64,000 bases of DNA from Pumilibacter muris (GTDB lineage: Bacteria; Bacillota; Clostridia; Christensenellales; Pumilibacteraceae): contig NZ_CALPCN010000006.1 of NCBI RefSeq assembly GCF_943193045.1, positions 1-64,000 on the forward strand, given 5' to 3'. Below, piece after piece: positions 17,623-26,374 of this stretch. The notes under the pieces were generated by a model. That model had not been told where the DNA came from. It did not search any database and saw only the letters and a list, made by a program, of their open reading frames with translations. Position 1 is the stretch's first letter; every line of letters begins with the position of its first letter. A program made the translations under genes and the position numbers.

Positions 17623-18990
17623 ATGAACAAACCCAAGCTTGACAAAGCCTTTTATCCTATGATTAAAGCGCTTGACGATTTCGCTCAAAAAGTTAAGAGC
17701 GAACCCGAAAAAAACAGGGCGAAAGTAACGTTGGTTGTGGAACGCAACGGCGGATATAATTACGTTTATTCGTTCGACGCTTTCCGCGACGGAATAAACG
17801 ACGAGCTCAATTACAGAGTTGCCGAAAGGTTGGCTAAAACGGTTTTGTGGGTGTGCGGCGGATATAAAATAGGAATTGCGGGAAGCAAAGAGATTTTTCT
17901 TAGGCTCAAAGAGGCATATTCCAAAAACGGCGCGCGCGCGTTCGACGAGGACTTTATGAGCGGCGTATACGAAAAGCCGTTCGAAGTTGTGTGGCTCGAT
18001 AAAGTTCCGCCGCAAAAGAACGCGTCTATGAAAGTTGGCGGGCATCTTAAAGGTTGCCGCATAGGTTTCGACGCGGGCGGCTCCGACCGTAAGGTAAGCG
18101 CGGTTATAGACGGCGAAGTGGTGTATTCCGAAGAAGTTGTTTGGAATCCCAAAATCACCGCCGACCCGCATTATCATCACGACGAAATTCTTACCGCAAT
18201 GAAAACCGCCGCAAGCAAAATGCCTCGCGTAGATTCAATCGGCGTTTCGAGCGCGGGCGTTTATGTGGATAACAAAATCATGGTTGCGTCGCTCTTTTTG
18301 AAAGTTGACAAGGAAAAGTACGGCGATTACGTTAAAAACATGTATATAAATATCGCCAAAGAAATGGGCGACGTTCCCATTGAGGTGGCTAACGACGGCG
18401 ACGTTACGGCGCTTGCGGGCAGCATAGACCTTGCCGACAACAAGGTGCTCGGCATAGCTATGGGCACGAGCGAAGCTGTTGGCTATATAAACGCCGACGG
18501 CGGAATAAACGGTTGGCTTTCCGAGCTTGCGTTCGTTCCCGTCGATTTTTCGGAAAGCGCTATGCAAGACGAATGGAGCGGCGATTTCGGAGTGGGGTGC
18601 AAATACTTTTCGCAGGACGCCGTGATTAAACTTGCCGAACTCGGCGGCTTTAAGTTCGAGGACGGGCTCACTCCCGCGCAAAAGCTTAAAGTTATTCAGG
18701 CGCTTATGGAAAAGGGCGACGAGCTCGCCCGCACTATATACGAAGACATAGGCGTGTATTTGGCGCACACGTTGCCGTATTACGCTAAATTCTACGATAT
18801 GAAACACGTTCTTTTGCTCGGAAGAGTTACGGGCGGAGAGGGCGGAAATATTATTCTCGACACCTGCAAAAAGGTGCTTGCCGCCGAATATCCCGAATTT
18901 AAAGGGCTCGACATATCGCTTCCCGACGAAAGCAACAGGAGGGTCGGGCAGAGTATTGCCGCCGCTTCCCTTTGCCCCGACGTTGAATAA
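17623..18990 (+). CDS. ROK-like sugar kinase or ATPase with N-terminal extension
   Basis: A 455-residue protein after a GGAGG site. The actin-like ATPase core starts near residue 146 (GFDAGGSDRK, phosphate-1 loop), with ANDGDVTAL near residue 256 (catalytic Asp as in ROK kinases) and IAMGTSEAVG near 280 (phosphate-2 loop). About 140 residues precede the core and are not part of standard ROK proteins. It is first in an operon with nagB and nagA, so it may phosphorylate an amino sugar such as N-acetylglucosamine. The unusual phosphate-1 loop (AGGSD where ROK has GGTK) leaves substrate and activity uncertain. Confidence 0.75.
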   Translation: MNKPKLDKAFYPMIKALDDFAQKVKSEPEKNRAKVTLVVERNGGYNYVYSFDAFRDGINDELNYRVAERLAKTVLWVCGGYKIGIAGSKEIFLRLKEAYSKNGARAFDEDFMSGVYEKPFEVVWLDKVPPQKNASMKVGGHLKGCRIGFDAGGSDRKVSAVIDGEVVYSEEVVWNPKITADPHYHHDEILTAMKTAASKMPRVDSIGVSSAGVYVDNKIMVASLFLKVDKEKYGDYVKNMYINIAKEMGDVPIEVANDGDVTALAGSIDLADNKVLGIAMGTSEAVGYINADGGINGWLSELAFVPVDFSESAMQDEWSGDFGVGCKYFSQDAVIKLAELGGFKFEDGLTPAQKLKVIQALMEKGDELARTIYEDIGVYLAHTLPYYAKFYDMKHVLLLGRVTGGEGGNIILDTCKKVLAAEYPEFKGLDISLPDESNRRVGQSIAAASLCPDVE

Positions 18991-19044
18991 CGGCGCATAA
19001 AATTACAATACCGAAACAAAAAACAAATTCGGAGAAAAATAAGT

Positions 19045-19773
19045 ATGAAGATTATTATAGTTAAAGATTACGAAAAAGTAAGCGATAAAGCGTTTGAAAT
19101 TATGAAAGAAGTTGTATCCGGTAATCCCGAAGCCGTTTTGGGGCTTGCAACGGGCACCACGCCGCTTGGGCTGTATGCTCGCATGATTGCCGACCACGAG
19201 GAAAACGGCACGAGCTACGCCCGCGTGAAAGCCGCCAACCTCGACGAATACGCGGGAGTAGGCAAAGACAACCCGAACAGTTACGCCTATTTTATGCGCA
19301 AAAATCTGTTCGATAAAATAGACATTAAACTCGAAAACACTCATATAGAAAACGGTATGGCTTTAAATGCGGACGCGGAATGCAAGCGCTACGCCGAGCT
19401 TCTCGCAAATATGCCGCGCGACATTCAGGTGCTCGGAATAGGGAGCAACGGGCACATAGCGTTTAACGAGCCCGGCACGCCGTTCGACAGCGTTACACAC
19501 ACCGTAGAACTTGCCGAAAGCACTGTGCGCGACAACGCGCGCCTGTTCGACAGAATAGAGGACGTGCCGAGAAAAGCTTTTACTATGGGACTGTCGGAAA
19601 TCATGCAGGCTAAAAAGATTTTAATACTTGCGACGGGCGCGAATAAAGCGGACGCGGTATACGGCATGATACGCGGAGAAGTTACCGAACAGCTTCCCGC
19701 AAGCATATTGAGAAAGCACCCCGATTGCGTTCTTATATGCGACGAAGCGGCGGGCAGCCGTTTAAAAAACTGA
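19045..19773 (+). CDS. nagB: Glucosamine-6-phosphate deaminase
   Basis: A 242-residue protein that converts glucosamine-6-phosphate to fructose-6-phosphate and ammonia. Family motifs are clear: LATGTTPLGLY near residue 34, NLDEY near 65-69 (catalytic Asp), and GIGSNGHIAFNEPG near 131-144 (active-site His). Normal length for the short, non-allosteric Gram-positive type. It lies 54 bases after the ROK-like gene and 40 before nagA. Confidence 0.95.
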   Translation: MKIIIVKDYEKVSDKAFEIMKEVVSGNPEAVLGLATGTTPLGLYARMIADHEENGTSYARVKAANLDEYAGVGKDNPNSYAYFMRKNLFDKIDIKLENTHIENGMALNADAECKRYAELLANMPRDIQVLGIGSNGHIAFNEPGTPFDSVTHTVELAESTVRDNARLFDRIEDVPRKAFTMGLSEIMQAKKILILATGANKADAVYGMIRGEVTEQLPASILRKHPDCVLICDEAAGSRLKN

Positions 19774-19813
19774 CGCGCTTTTGCGCATAATGAATTTTGG
19801 AGGCGTATAAAAA

Positions 19814-20962
19814 ATGAAAGCGTTTGAAAACGTAAACGTTTACGTTTACGGCGAGGGCATTAAAAAAACCGATATAGCTTTCGACGAAAAAATAAGGGCA
19901 ATAGGCGACGCGCGCGGAGCTGAGGAATATATTCCGTTGCCCCCCGACGCGGTTGTGTTGCCCGGCTTTATAGACGAGCACATTCACGGAGCGGGCGGCT
20001 TCGATGCTATGGACGGCACCGAAGAGGCGCTTAAAACGATAGCCGACACGGTCGCCGCCGAAGGCACTACGGGATTTTTGGCGACTACTATGACGCAATC
20101 GCCGCAAAACATCGAAAAGGCGCTCGAAGCGGTGAATGCTTACCGCAAATCGGGCAGAGAAGAGGGCGCTGCGGTTTTGGGCGTTCATTTGGAAGGTCCG
20201 TTTATTGCGGCGGCGCATAAGGGCGCGCAACCGCTCGAATACGTAGCAAAGCCTGACGTTAAAACTTTTAAGCGTTATAACGAGGCAAGCGGCGACTGCA
20301 TTAAAATAGTTACTCTCGCCCCCGAAGAAGAGGGCGCGCTCGAACTTATAGCGCACCTCAAAGAAAGGGGAATAGTGCCGTCCGTCGGGCATACGGGAGC
20401 GAAACACGAAGCCGTTCTCGCCGCGATTAAAGCGGGCGCAACCAACGTTACGCACACTTATAACGCGCAGTCGGCTTTGCACCACCGCGAAATAGGAGTG
20501 GTGGGCAGCGCCTTATTGTGCGACGAATTGAACTGCGAAATGATTTGCGACACAATACACGTTTCTGTGCCCGCAATGAAATTGCTTGTTAAAAACAAGC
20601 CTAAGGGCAGACTTGTGCTGATTACCGACGCAATGCGCGCGAAAGGACTTGCCGACGGCGTTTCGGAGCTCGGCGGGCAAACTGTGTACGTTAAAGGAAG
20701 CGAAGCGCGACTTGCCGACGGAACGCTTGCCGGAAGCGTGCTTAAAATGAACAGAGCCGTTCAAAACCTTATTGAAAAGGTGGGAATGCCGTTTACCGAC
20801 GCTGTGGATTGCGCCACGCTCGCGCCCGCAACCGTTCTCGGGCTGAATAAAGAAACGGGAAGCATAGAGGTTGGAAAGAACGCCGATTTCGCCGTGCTCG
20901 ATTCCAAGTTTGACGTTGTTCTTACTGTGCGCGGCGGAAAGGTGATTTATAAACGCAAATGA
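19814..20962 (+). CDS. nagA: N-acetylglucosamine-6-phosphate deacetylase
   Basis: A 382-residue amidohydrolase that removes acetate from GlcNAc-6-phosphate to feed NagB. The metal-site motif IDEHIHGAGG is near residue 53, HLEGPF near 124, VGHTGAKHE and THTYNAQS in the middle, and the catalytic Asp in LITDAM near 270. The usual H-x-FNAM box reads THTYNAQSA here, a small divergence. RBS GGAGG precedes it. It overlaps the next gene by four bases (ATGA). Confidence 0.94.
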   Translation: MKAFENVNVYVYGEGIKKTDIAFDEKIRAIGDARGAEEYIPLPPDAVVLPGFIDEHIHGAGGFDAMDGTEEALKTIADTVAAEGTTGFLATTMTQSPQNIEKALEAVNAYRKSGREEGAAVLGVHLEGPFIAAAHKGAQPLEYVAKPDVKTFKRYNEASGDCIKIVTLAPEEEGALELIAHLKERGIVPSVGHTGAKHEAVLAAIKAGATNVTHTYNAQSALHHREIGVVGSALLCDELNCEMICDTIHVSVPAMKLLVKNKPKGRLVLITDAMRAKGLADGVSELGGQTVYVKGSEARLADGTLAGSVLKMNRAVQNLIEKVGMPFTDAVDCATLAPATVLGLNKETGSIEVGKNADFAVLDSKFDVVLTVRGGKVIYKRK

Positions 20963-21807
20963 ATTATACGATAAGAAACGAGTGCCTTGCCGTTACGGTG
21001 AGTTCTTTGGGCGCCGAAATGCTCGGAGTTAAAGCGTTCGGCAAAGAAAGACTTTGGCAAAACGAAAACGGGAGTTGGAGCGGGCACGCCCCCGTTCTGT
21101 TCCCTGTGTGCGGAAGTTGCGGCGTTACCGTAAACGGAAAAACTTACGAGGTCGGCGCGCACGGATTTGCGAGAAAAAGCGAGTTTACGTTAAAACACAT
21201 ATCCGAAGGAAAAATAATTTTGTCGCTTAAATCGAGCGAAGAAACAAAAAAGAAATATCCTTTCGATTTCGTGTTTAAAGCGGAATACGCGCTTGCGGGA
21301 AATTCCGTGAATATTATTTATACGGTGGAAAACCCGTACGACTCCGAATTGCCTTTTTCGTGCGGCGGGCACGAGTCGTTCGCGCTTGCGGCGGGAGTGG
21401 AGAACTACAAAATAGTATTTGAAAAAGAAGAGCGCCTATTGCACGCGTTTCACGGCGGGCGCGGAACTCTTACGGGGGAGACGCGCGACTACGGAACCAT
21501 AAAAGAGTTTCCTATTCCCGCAGATTTTTTAACCGACGGCGCAACGCTTATATTTCCTAAAATAAAATCGCGTTTCGTTGAACTCTGTTCGCTTGACGGC
21601 GAAAAAATAGCGAAAACGGAATTCGAAGATTTCGAAAACTTGCTTTTATGGCGCAGTAACGGCGCGAACATGATTTGTATTGAGCCTTGGGGCAATTTAC
21701 CCGACACCGAAAAAAAGTCCGATAGCGAGTTCTCTCAAAAATCGGGAGTGTGGAAAGTTTCTCCACATTCGCAAAAGGTTATAACGAGAACGGTAACGTA
21801 CTTTTAA
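20959..21807 (+). CDS. Aldose 1-epimerase (mutarotase)-like protein
   Basis: A 282-residue protein of the galactose mutarotase-like beta-sandwich family (LacX/YeaD-like): SSLGAEMLGVK, GHAPVLFPVCG, HGFARKSEF and EPWGNLPD motifs match that group. It would interconvert sugar anomers for the operon's sugar substrate. It is translationally coupled to nagA by a 4-base overlap and is the last gene of the operon. Confidence 0.85.
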   Translation: MNYTIRNECLAVTVSSLGAEMLGVKAFGKERLWQNENGSWSGHAPVLFPVCGSCGVTVNGKTYEVGAHGFARKSEFTLKHISEGKIILSLKSSEETKKKYPFDFVFKAEYALAGNSVNIIYTVENPYDSELPFSCGGHESFALAAGVENYKIVFEKEERLLHAFHGGRGTLTGETRDYGTIKEFPIPADFLTDGATLIFPKIKSRFVELCSLDGEKIAKTEFEDFENLLLWRSNGANMICIEPWGNLPDTEKKSDSEFSQKSGVWKVSPHSQKVITRTVTYF

Positions 21808-21868
21808 CGTTAAATCGTAAATTTACTTGCTTGTAAGGGGTAACTCCCTTTGATTTTTTTACCGCGCG

Positions 21869-21897
21869 AAACGAACGGATTATTCCGTTCGTTTTGT
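21869..21897. terminator. Bidirectional terminator between convergent genes
   Basis: AAACGAACGG, ATTATT, CCGTTCGTTT with a T-run. It separates the mutarotase-like gene from the second AraC gene. Confidence 0.75.
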
Positions 21898-21914
21898 GTT
21901 TTACGGAACGAAAA

Positions 21915-22805
21915 CTAAATTTCGGTTTTAACCGACGAAGAGTATTCCGACGGGGTCATGCCCGTCTTTTTTTTGAACAGACGCGAAAAATAGTGCACCG
22001 AAGAAAAACCGAGCACTTCGGCGATTTCGGTAAAATTCAAGTTCCGCTCACGAATTAAGGTGCCCGCGTATTTAAGCTTCATGTCGTTGAATTTTTCTAT
22101 TACGCCGCACTGAAAGTATTTTGAAAAATACTTTTTGAACGCGCTTTCGCTCATTGAAAAATGTTCCGCTATTTCGGCTACCGTAAGTTGGCTTCCTATG
22201 TTTTTTTCGAGGTAGAGCAAAATTTCGTAAGCTTGGTCGGGATAGTCGCTTTTTTCTATTCGGCTCACGCTTCGGCTTTCGCGCGCTATTGCCGAATCGC
22301 TTCGGCGCAGAAGAATGGCGAGAAACTGTTCGAGTAGATTGAATGTTAGTTGCCGAGCCGCTTTAGGTGCGTTCGGTTTTTCTTTCATGCCCATAACGGG
22401 AGGCTTTTTGGTTAGCGGTTCGAACGCCGCCATTCCCTCTTTTAAAAGAGCGGACAAAACGTTTCTTTCTTCCGCCGAAAGTTTGAATATTTTGTTTTCG
22501 AAAAATTTCATAGCTTCCGACTTGCACACGAACGAAACTATTGTAACGTTAGGCGGAACGTTAAACGCCGCAAGCTTGTGGAATTCGTTCGGTTTGTGGA
22601 AAGCTATTTCTCCGCCTTTAAGCAAAAATTCGCGGCTGTCGGCTGTGAAAACCACCGAGCCTTTGTCTATATAGGTAAATTCCCAAAAGTCGTGCGCTTC
22701 GCCCGCGAATACGAAATCTTTGGAATATTCCATATAGAGCACCGTTACTATGCGTTCCACCGAAATAACTTTGCGGTTTTCCTGTTTTACGAATTTGTCG
22801 CGCAA
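21915..22805 (-). CDS. AraC-family transcription regulator (second copy)
   Basis: A 296-residue protein with a TTG start after GGAGAA. Layout as for the first AraC protein: N-terminal cupin (GGEIAFHKPNEFHKL), C-terminal HTH domain with FSRLFKKKTGMTPSEY. The two regulators share the phrase SEAMKFF and similar ligand-domain spacing, so they are paralogues. It diverges from the isomerase-dehydrogenase genes at 22989 and probably controls them. Confidence 0.9.
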   Translation of the reverse strand: MRDKFVKQENRKVISVERIVTVLYMEYSKDFVFAGEAHDFWEFTYIDKGSVVFTADSREFLLKGGEIAFHKPNEFHKLAAFNVPPNVTIVSFVCKSEAMKFFENKIFKLSAEERNVLSALLKEGMAAFEPLTKKPPVMGMKEKPNAPKAARQLTFNLLEQFLAILLRRSDSAIARESRSVSRIEKSDYPDQAYEILLYLEKNIGSQLTVAEIAEHFSMSESAFKKYFSKYFQCGVIEKFNDMKLKYAGTLIRERNLNFTEIAEVLGFSSVHYFSRLFKKKTGMTPSEYSSSVKTEI

Positions 22806-22876
22806 TTAAAGTATTCTCCTAAGGTACAAATGTGCAAAAAAACGGAACGAACGTTTAAAGACTTTTTTGCACTTTC

Positions 22877-22908
22877 AGTGTATCATAGTATTGACTGAAA
22901 AGTCAATA
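22877..22908. promoter_or_regulatory. Divergent promoter region with inverted repeat
   Basis: TATTGACT-GAAA-AGTCAATA (22889-22908) is a perfect 8-bp inverted repeat. Its arms overlap a minus-strand -35 (TTGACT, 22906-22901) whose -10 is TACACT (22882-22877, 18-base spacer) for the AraC gene, and a plus-strand TTGACT for the isomerase operon. A regulator bound here would affect both directions. Confidence 0.5.
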
Positions 22909-22988
22909 AAAACTTTTAAAATACATAGTTTGCGCGCTGACGCTTACTTAAAAGGAAATGCGCGCGGTTATGAAAAACGGAGGTAATA

Positions 22989-23825
22989 ATGAAAAAGGGC
23001 ATTAGTATTTGGAGTTTTGCAGGGGGGACGCTTGCCGAGAATTTCAAGCTTGCCAAACAGGCGGGTTTCGACGGAGTTGAGGTTGCGCTCGACGAAACGG
23101 GAGAGCTTTCGCTCGAATCAACCCGCGCCGACGTTGATAAAATTAAAGCGGCGGCGAAACAGGCGGGCATAGAATTATATTCGGTGGCAAGCGGGCTGTA
23201 TTGGAAGTATTCGCTTTCGTCCGACGACGAAAAGATGCGCGAAAAAGCGAAAGCTTGCGTGCGCAAACAGCTCGAAGTTGCTTCGTGGCTCGGGTGCGAC
23301 ACTATTTTGATTGTGCCGGGAGCCGTTTCGGTGTCGTTCTCGCCTGAACTCGGAGTAACGGATTACGACGTTGTATACGAGCGTTCGCTCGCCGCCGTTA
23401 AAGAGCTCGCAAAAGACGCCGAGCGTCTTAAAGTTAGCATAGGCATAGAAAACGTTTGGAACAACTTTTTGCTGTCGCCGCTCGAAATGCGCGATTTTAT
23501 AGACAAAGTGGGGAGCGACTACGTTGGAAGCTATTTCGACGTGGGCAACGTTCTTTATTGCGGTTATCCCGAGCAATGGATTAAAATTCTCGGCAAACGC
23601 ATTAAAAAAGTACACTTTAAAGATTACCGCAGGGCGGTGGGCTCACTCGACGGATTTGTGGATTTACTTGCGGGCGACGTGAATTGGAAAGCGGTGAAAG
23701 ACGCGTTCGACAAAGCGGGCTACAACGGTTGGGTTACGGGCGAAATGATTCCGCCGTATGCTCAGCACAGCGAAACGATTATTTTCAACACGTCTAACGC
23801 AATGGATAAAATTATAGGAAGATAA
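22989..23825 (+). CDS. Sugar phosphate isomerase/epimerase (xylose-isomerase-like TIM barrel)
   Basis: A 278-residue protein after CGGAGG. Family motifs: GFDGVEVA near residue 28, IGIENVWNN (metal Glu), SYFDVGN, KKVHFKDY and the terminal TGEMIP. Members isomerise or epimerise keto-sugars and inosose-type compounds with a divalent metal. It sits before two Gfo/Idh/MocA dehydrogenases, a common pairing in catabolism of modified sugars or inositols. A run of six G lies at codons 12-14 (23022-23027). Confidence 0.85.
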   Translation: MKKGISIWSFAGGTLAENFKLAKQAGFDGVEVALDETGELSLESTRADVDKIKAAAKQAGIELYSVASGLYWKYSLSSDDEKMREKAKACVRKQLEVASWLGCDTILIVPGAVSVSFSPELGVTDYDVVYERSLAAVKELAKDAERLKVSIGIENVWNNFLLSPLEMRDFIDKVGSDYVGSYFDVGNVLYCGYPEQWIKILGKRIKKVHFKDYRRAVGSLDGFVDLLAGDVNWKAVKDAFDKAGYNGWVTGEMIPPYAQHSETIIFNTSNAMDKIIGR

Positions 23826-23879
23826 GCGGTAGGGCGCGTATAGAGCGCTATTATAAAACAAAAAAAGGAGAAAGGAAAA

Positions 23880-24848
23880 ATGCTTAAAATAGGACTTATA
23901 GGATGCGGGTTTATGGGCACTATGCACGCTAATTGCTACAACGCAATCGAGGGCGTGCAAGTTGTGGCGGTTGCCGATTTGCAACGCGATAAGGCGGAAG
24001 CTCTCGCAAAATTGAGCAACGCCAAAATTTACTCTACGGGCATGGAACTTATTGAAAACGAGAACGTTGACGCGCTTGACATTTGCTTGCCCACATATTT
24101 GCATGCGGCTCATGCCGAAGCGGCAATGAGAAAAGTGAAAAACGTGTTTGTGGAAAAGCCGGTAACGTTCACCGTGAAAGAGGGAGAAAAACTCTTAAAA
24201 GTTCAGCGCGAAACGGGCGCGGGCGTGCAAGTGGGGCAGGTTATTCGCTTTTGGGACGAATACGTTTGGCTTAAAGAACTTATAGACGGCGGCAAATACG
24301 GCAAAGTGGTGAACGCAATGTTCCGCCGCCTTTCGCCCCGACCCGACGGTTGGGAACACTGGTTCCGCAATGCCGAAAAGAGCGGCGGCGCGGCGCTCGA
24401 CTTGCATATTCACGACATCGACTACATGTTGTATGCGTTCGGGAAACCGAAAACTTTCCATTCGGCGGTGGCTCACGGCGGAGAAAACAACAGTTATGTT
24501 GCGGCGATAGCGAATTACGGCGACAAGGTTGTTACGGTGGAAGGTTCTTGGGATTTGCCCGCCGATTTCCCGTTTGAAATGTTTTACCGCGTAAAATTCG
24601 AAAACGCGGTTGCCGAATACTCTCACGAAGGATTAAAACTTTACACCGACGGCGGCGTTGAAAACGTTCAACTTACAAAGGCGTTTAACGCGCAAGTAGA
24701 GGGAGCGGGCAACATATCCGATTTGGGCGGATACTTTAACGAACTCAAATATTTTACCGATTGCTTAAAAGAAGGCAAGCATCCCGAAAAGGCGGGGCTT
24801 GCGGACGCGGTGGAATCGGTGAAGTTTGTGCGCGAGGAAATTAAATAA
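23880..24848 (+). CDS. Gfo/Idh/MocA-family oxidoreductase
   Basis: A 322-residue NAD(P)-dependent sugar dehydrogenase. The Rossmann motif IGLIGCGFMG starts near residue 4; the EKP motif (VFVEKPVTF) contains the catalytic Lys; the C-terminal substrate domain contains GGAALDLHIHDID with the family His. RBS AAGGAG. It is 54 bases after the isomerase and presumably in the same operon. The exact sugar is unknown. Confidence 0.9.
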   Translation: MLKIGLIGCGFMGTMHANCYNAIEGVQVVAVADLQRDKAEALAKLSNAKIYSTGMELIENENVDALDICLPTYLHAAHAEAAMRKVKNVFVEKPVTFTVKEGEKLLKVQRETGAGVQVGQVIRFWDEYVWLKELIDGGKYGKVVNAMFRRLSPRPDGWEHWFRNAEKSGGAALDLHIHDIDYMLYAFGKPKTFHSAVAHGGENNSYVAAIANYGDKVVTVEGSWDLPADFPFEMFYRVKFENAVAEYSHEGLKLYTDGGVENVQLTKAFNAQVEGAGNISDLGGYFNELKYFTDCLKEGKHPEKAGLADAVESVKFVREEIK

Positions 24849-24942
24849 CAATCTTTATCAGCCTTTTTGAGCGCCAAAAAGTGCCTGCTATAAGCGAAAC
24901 GGTCGCTTCAAGACGCGACAATCTCGAATATAAGGAACTCTT

Positions 24943-25968
24943 ATGAAAAAATTGAAAACCGTTATAATAGGGTGCGGAAACATATTCACAATGCACGTTA
25001 CGCCCGTAATGCACAGAACCGACACCGAGCTTGTGGGCGTGTGCGATATTAAAAAAGACAGAGCCGACAAGGCTGCGAAAAAATTCGGCACGGTTGCGTA
25101 TTACGACTACGAAAAAATGCTTACCGAATTAAAACCGGATATAGCGCACGTTTGCCTGCCGCATTATCTGCACCCTGTGGCGTCGCAGTTCGCTCTCGAA
25201 CACGGCGTGAACGTGCTGTGCGAAAAGCCTATGTCTATTCGTTACGCCGACGGCGAAGAGTGCGTGAAAGCGGCGGAAAAAAACGGAGTGAATTACGGAG
25301 TTATATTTCAGTGCCGTTATAACGACGCGTCGCAACTCGTTAAGAAAACGCTTGAAAGCGGCGAACTCGGCAACGTTATTTCGGCGCGCAGCACTCTAAC
25401 CTGGTTCCGTCCCGACGACTATTACAACGGCTCCGATTGGAAAGGCACATGGGATAAAGAGGGCGGCGGAGTGATTATAGACCAAGCTATTCATTCGCTC
25501 GACCTTGTGAACTGGTTTGTTGAAAGCGAGCCCGCACAAGTGAGCGCGAGCTACGCTAATCGCGGGCATTGCGTTATGGAAGTTGAGGATACCGCCGAAG
25601 GTCTTATAACTTACGAGAACGGCACCCGCTACGCTTTTTGGGCAATGAACAACTACGGTTGCGACGAGCCCATAGAAATAAGATTGCTTTGTGAAAAAGG
25701 CAAAGTTGTGCTAACCTACGACGACGCGTGGATAACGTTTACCGACGGCAGAGAGGTGCACGTTAAGCAAAGCGCCGACAATCTTGTGTACGAAAACGGC
25801 AAAGATTACTGGGGATTTCAGCACGTTAAGCAAATAGACGAGTTTTACCGCAGCGTGCACGAAAAACGCGCGCCCGAAATAAGCGGGAAAGAGGCTCTTA
25901 AAATTCAAAAAATAGTTTGCGGAATTTACGAGAGCGGCAAAACGGGCAAGCCGGTAAAACTAAAATAG
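24943..25968 (+). CDS. Gfo/Idh/MocA-family oxidoreductase (second)
   Basis: A 341-residue protein with nucleotide motif VIIGCGNIF near residue 4, catalytic VLCEKPMS near residue 96, and GGGVIIDQAIHSLDL in the substrate domain. A paralogue of the preceding enzyme with clear sequence differences, so a different step or substrate. Last gene before a terminator. Confidence 0.9.
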   Translation: MKKLKTVIIGCGNIFTMHVTPVMHRTDTELVGVCDIKKDRADKAAKKFGTVAYYDYEKMLTELKPDIAHVCLPHYLHPVASQFALEHGVNVLCEKPMSIRYADGEECVKAAEKNGVNYGVIFQCRYNDASQLVKKTLESGELGNVISARSTLTWFRPDDYYNGSDWKGTWDKEGGGVIIDQAIHSLDLVNWFVESEPAQVSASYANRGHCVMEVEDTAEGLITYENGTRYAFWAMNNYGCDEPIEIRLLCEKGKVVLTYDDAWITFTDGREVHVKQSADNLVYENGKDYWGFQHVKQIDEFYRSVHEKRAPEISGKEALKIQKIVCGIYESGKTGKPVKLK

Positions 25969-25988
25969 ACGTATTTTTAAATAAACGA

Positions 25989-26024
25989 AAAGAGGCGGTG
26001 CAAGTATGCGACCGTCTCTTTTTT
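25989..26024 (+). terminator. Rho-independent terminator of the sugar operon
   Basis: AAAGAGGCGGT pairs with ACCGTCTCTTT and is followed by a T-run. Confidence 0.8.
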
Positions 26025-26204
26025 ATGCGTCGTCGTTTGAATAATGCGGCGTTGCGCGGCGTGCGCCGCTATTTCGGCATAAGTATGCGCAAACGCTTTT
26101 ATAACCGTAAAACGGCATTCTCGGGCTTAAACGAACAAGTTTTTTGTCAAGCGTTTTGTTGTTGTTTTTTGAAAATTTAATGCAAATAATTTGTGCGAAA
26201 ACTG

Positions 26205-26316
26205 TTGACACGCATTGCTTCGCGGTAGTATAATCAAAGCACTCACCGACAAATTCGGCACTATATATAGTGGTTAAAATCGGGAAAAGATAATAAATAA
26301 TCCATATATTGTATTT
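26205..26316 (+). promoter_or_regulatory. nrdD promoter with NrdR-box-like palindromes
   Basis: -35 TTGACA (26205-26210), 18 bases, -10 TATAAT (26229-26234). A perfect palindrome CACTATATATAGTG (26259-26272) matches the NrdR box pattern, and a weaker site (CATATATTGTAT, 26303-26314) lies about 41 bases further, close to four helical turns. NrdR is the bacterial repressor of ribonucleotide reductase genes and binds such pairs. The rest of the 406-base gap between 25969 and nrdD holds only the terminator and about 140 bases of leader. Confidence 0.7.
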
Positions 26317-26374
26317 TTTTCGTTTAAGCGAATAAAATAGAACAAGACCCGCAGAGAACAATGGAGGAAATCTT

